The notes under the pieces: model-generated
What the model was told of the DNA's origin: nothing
What the model saw: the letters and a program-made list of their open reading frames with translations, nothing else
Database searches by the model: none
DNA from: Candidatus Parvarchaeota archaeon
GTDB taxonomy: Archaea > Nanobdellota > Nanobdellia > Parvarchaeales > Parvarchaeaceae
Length of the DNA: 13,701 nucleotides
Direction of reading: 5' to 3'
NCBI GenBank assembly: GCA_023378805.1
Contig: JAMCSQ010000023.1
Coordinates: forward strand, 1-13,701
In this document: positions 12,973-13,701 of the stretch, in pieces
Layout of the letters: each line of letters begins with the position of its first letter
Position numbering within the stretch: the stretch's first letter is position 1
Made by a program: the position numbers and the translations under genes

Positions 12973-13644
12973 ATGTTACCTAAAAAAATAATTGCAAATA
13001 AAGTGAACGATGAAACGGCAAGAGAGTACTTGTTCAAGAAATTCAGCAGGTTTGGTATAAGCGATATAAGAATAGAAAAAACGCCTTTAGGGATGAAAAT
13101 AATAATAAAAACGCCTAAGCCAGGAGCGATAATAACCAGAGCAAACCAGATACTTAGGGAAAGCTCAAAAGAACTTGGAGAATATTTCAACCAGGAATCT
13201 CCTAGAATAGAGGTTGAAGGTTCACAGAACCCTAATTTGGACCCTGCTATAGTAGCGGATTCAATAGCCTTTAAGATAGCTAAGTATGGGCCTATGAAAT
13301 ACAAAGTAGTTGCTCATAAGGCAATGGATAGTATAATGGCCGCAGGAGCAAAAGGGGTAGAAATAGAGATAGGCGGGGTTATAAAGGAAAGAGCTGCACA
13401 CTTTAAATTTAGGCCAACTGGTAGCGTTATGCCAAAGACCGGGCAGGTTGAGTTTTTTGGTGTGAGAAGCGCAAAAAAACAGTTAGTGCTCAAAAGAGGA
13501 TCAATAGGCATAAAAGTAACTATAGTCGTACCGACTGAAAACATAGGAGGAGTGAAAATAAATGATGGAAGAGAATCTGAAGGACTTGGAAATGGAACTT
13601 CTGAAAATGAACATAAAGAAGACGCAGGGGCTCCAGCCAGCTGA
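12973..13644 (+). CDS. rps3: Ribosomal protein uS3, with degenerate KH loop
   Basis: uS3 lies at the 30S mRNA entry channel. The 223-aa protein has an N-terminal KH type-2 domain (about 1-85) and a C-terminal domain with IGGVIKERAAHFKF (133-146) and RGSIGIKVTIVVP (175-187), matching the family's I.GR..GeRA and G.iGvkV.I. In the KH loop the common PG..IGRRG is read as PGAIITRAN (50-58), so both GXXG glycines are gone. Residues about 188-223 form a Gly/Glu/Asn-rich tail, as in many archaeal uS3. Its last 27 codons are overlapped by uL29 in another frame. The start follows the uL22 stop by 1 nt, with GGAG at 12962-12965 as a plausible ribosome-binding site. Confidence 0.92.
   Translation: MLPKKIIANKVNDETAREYLFKKFSRFGISDIRIEKTPLGMKIIIKTPKPGAIITRANQILRESSKELGEYFNQESPRIEVEGSQNPNLDPAIVADSIAFKIAKYGPMKYKVVAHKAMDSIMAAGAKGVEIEIGGVIKERAAHFKFRPTGSVMPKTGQVEFFGVRSAKKQLVLKRGSIGIKVTIVVPTENIGGVKINDGRESEGLGNGTSENEHKEDAGAPAS
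13545..13552 (+). promoter_or_regulatory. Shine-Dalgarno site for uL29 inside the uS3 gene
   Basis: AGGAGGAG ends 9 nt before ATG-13562 and 12 nt before ATG-13565. It codes for part of ENIGGVK in uS3, and it is as strong as the cdc48 site. It supports independent initiation of uL29 within uS3. Confidence 0.75.
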
Positions 13645-13701
13645 TGCTGGCAAGTACAGGCATTTGAAGAAGAAAGTCGCTCAGCTGAAGAATGAGCTTA
13701 G
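13562..13701 (+). CDS. rpl29: Ribosomal protein uL29, partial, overlapping uS3
   Basis: In the +1 frame relative to uS3, an open frame runs from ATG-13562 to the window edge (46 codons). The peptide MMEENLKDLEMELLKM continues with NIKKTQGLQPADAGKYRHL and KKKVAQLKNEL. This matches the two-helix hairpin of uL29: L..LE.ELLK, a TQG/ATG turn, a segment ending in Lys-Tyr-Arg before the second helix, and .I.R.KT.L-like repeats. uL29 is also the gene expected after uS3 in archaeal operons. A strong Shine-Dalgarno site precedes it. The start may be ATG-13562 or ATG-13565. The first 83 nt overlap uS3 out of frame. The gene is richer in G+C than its neighbours even past the uS3 stop. The protein sits at the 50S exit tunnel. 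The 3' end is outside the window. Confidence 0.85.
   Translation, partial: MMEENLKDLEMELLKMNIKKTQGLQPADAGKYRHLKKKVAQLKNEL
13636..13651 (+). other. GC-rich hairpin with the uS3 stop codon in its loop
   Basis: GCCAGC-TGAT-GCTGGC is a perfect 6-bp stem with a 4-nt loop. The loop contains the uS3 stop TGA (13642-13644). The same bases code for PADAG in uL29. It is the strongest short GC hairpin that I noticed in the window. Confidence 0.5.

Noticed and set aside
1..13701. CRISPR array, mobile element, tRNA or defence system
   Set aside because: I looked for spaced repeats, terminal inverted repeats, transposase or integrase motifs and tRNA-like cloverleaves and saw none; the content is housekeeping.

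Overview
The window is chromosomal DNA from an AT-rich archaeon. The archaeal signals are an A-type ATP synthase proteolipid, Cdc48/VAT, archaeal-type uL2-uS19-uL22-uS3-uL29 gene order, TATA/BRE promoters placed about 25 nt ahead of start codons (leaderless transcripts), and heavy use of ATA, AGA and AGG codons. Very tight packing and strongly diverged ribosomal proteins (uL2, uS3, uL22) suggest a small-genome DPANN-type lineage, perhaps Micrarchaeota or Parvarchaeota. That assignment is an inference from style, not a demonstrated placement. No tRNA, rRNA, CRISPR array, insertion sequence or phage gene was seen, and no gene-free stretch exceeds about 135 bases.

Layout, left to right. (1) The 5' end of the ATP synthase subunit K gene on the minus strand (1-98). 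(2) A plus-strand operon at 233-4274: an unrecognised 167-aa protein, cdc48, scpA and scpB, with gaps of 5 nt, 1 nt and at most about 50 nt. (3) A convergent minus-strand HIT-family gene that shares a CTAG stop palindrome with scpB. (4) Plus strand: a small two-helix membrane protein, a TrmB-family regulator and smc (6122-9442). (5) A minus-strand block ending against smc with a shared TTAA stop palindrome: ksgA/dim1, a small zinc-ribbon protein 1 nt upstream of it, and a helix-hairpin-helix glycosylase-like protein. (6) A divergent ribosomal-protein operon that starts at uL2 and runs through uS19, uL22 and uS3 into a partial uL29. The uL29 gene is not visible as a separate ORF; it begins inside the uS3 gene in another frame.

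How the genes fit together. SMC, ScpA and ScpB form the complete prokaryotic condensin. Here they lie within 6.5 kb, with scpAB co-directional and almost fused to the unfoldase gene cdc48. This raises a testable link between Cdc48 and condensin or chromosome turnover. The right half concerns the ribosome: KsgA dimethylates small-subunit rRNA and lies back to back with the ribosomal-protein operon.

The points most worth checking are the 83-nt uS3/uL29 out-of-frame overlap, a HIT protein whose nucleophilic histidine is a leucine, a 42-nt perfect identity between the two Walker A regions of cdc48, loss of the GXXG loop in the uS3 KH domain, and the uncharacterised first gene of the cdc48-scpAB operon.
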